Assembly: GCA_016207465.1 (NCBI GenBank)
Contig: JACQPP010000089.1
Location: 1-12,365, forward strand
Length of the DNA stretch: 12,365 nt
Direction: 5' to 3'
From: Methanobacteriota archaeon
GTDB taxonomy: Archaea; Halobacteriota; Syntropharchaeia; JACQPP01
Each line of letters opens with the position of its first letter. The first letter of the stretch is position 1. Under the pieces are notes generated by a model. It saw nothing but the letters and a program-made list of their open reading frames with translations. It ran no database searches and was not told the DNA's origin. Positions 12,085 through 12,365 of this stretch are shown here, piece after piece. The position numbers and the translations under genes were made by a program.

Positions 12085-12365
12085 ATGGTTCAAAGTTTGC
12101 ACTTCCAATTCTATGTGAAACATGACAAATGCGACACCGTGTTTCTTAGAAATCTCGCTGGATTGATTAAGAAAAAAAACGAATACAGTTATAGAGGTCG
12201 TTATGATATTGGACCTTGCGACTTCCCAGAGGAACCAGATGAGATGAAAGCGTTAGAAATCGTATCAAATCAGCCATCAGGTACAGTAGTTCCGCAAGTT
12301 GAGGGGGTTCTGTGTCCGTCATGCTTCTCACCGCCCATTTTTCTACGGGTCTTCCTTGGCCTGAA
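12085..12365 (+). CDS. Unknown AT-rich gene, 5' part, cut by the window edge
   Basis: From the ATG at 12085 the frame stays open for 93 codons to the edge. I do not recognise the product. It is mixed in composition, with a lysine cluster (LIKKKNEYSYRGRYD at about 28-42), Cys16, Cys45 (DIGPCDF) and a CxxC (GVLCPSCF, Cys80 and Cys83) that could be half of a zinc site. My hand count gives 121 G+C in 281 bases (43%), against about 70% in the rest of the window, and codons such as AAA, AGA, TTA and GTA appear freely. It lies 26 bases after arcS with no good TATA box. The composition break suggests a recently acquired gene or the edge of an island. The real start could be elsewhere because the frame is also open upstream. 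Confidence 0.6.
   Translation, partial: MVQSLHFQFYVKHDKCDTVFLRNLAGLIKKKNEYSYRGRYDIGPCDFPEEPDEMKALEIVSNQPSGTVVPQVEGVLCPSCFSPPIFLRVFLGL

Noticed and set aside
1..12365. tRNA or rRNA genes
   Set aside because: No TTCRANTC-type T-loop with matching acceptor stem, and no rRNA-like sequence, was found on either strand by reading.

Overview
This window is from a GC-rich archaeon (roughly 70% GC by eye over the coding regions). It encodes TATA-box-binding protein, an archaeosine tRNA-guanine transglycosylase followed by archaeosine synthase ArcS, and an Mrp/Nbp35-type Fe-S protein. Most genes have a TATA-like box about 20-40 bases before the chosen start, often giving leaderless or nearly leaderless transcripts. 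The TgtA plus ArcS pair points to the Euryarchaeota in the broad sense; a GC-rich Thermoplasmatota-like lineage is a guess, not a demonstrated assignment.

Layout, left to right. (1) 1-938, minus strand: the N-terminus of a TctA-family permease cut by the window edge, and a membrane-anchored protein with two OB-like folds. Between them is a run of near-perfect hairpins. (2) 939-1373: a 435-base gap with divergent promoters and a long, strongly structured leader that ends in a copy of an intergenic repeat. (3) 1374-5928, plus strand: an adenosylcobalamin-dependent class II ribonucleotide reductase, an Mrp ATPase fused to a cysteine-less NifU-like domain, a separate intact NifU-domain protein, and a small winged-helix protein preceded by a perfect 18-bp palindrome. 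(4) 5925-8247: an oxidative-stress cluster with a BCP/PrxQ-type peroxiredoxin (minus) divergent from nickel superoxide dismutase, its S26-family maturation protease, and an aquaporin with an unusual predicted selectivity filter. (5) 8244-12058: TBP (minus), divergent from the translationally coupled tgtA-arcS pair for archaeosine synthesis. (6) 12085-12365: the start of an AT-rich (about 43% GC), cysteine-containing gene of unknown function that runs off the window and looks foreign.

How the genes could work together. Superoxide dismutase makes H2O2, which the divergent peroxiredoxin can remove and the aquaporin might conduct, while the neighbouring Mrp/NifU pair could supply Fe-S clusters, which are oxidant targets. 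TgtA inserts preQ0 at tRNA position 15, and ArcS begins its conversion to archaeosine.

The most unusual signals are non-coding. An intergenic element of about 45 bases is present twice at 40/45 identity, with a compensatory base-pair change in its hairpin, plus a shorter third copy. Each copy lies upstream of a gene in the same orientation relative to that gene. Many hairpins here, including one at the 3' end of tgtA, close on a GAA/TTC (or GGA/TCC) triloop.
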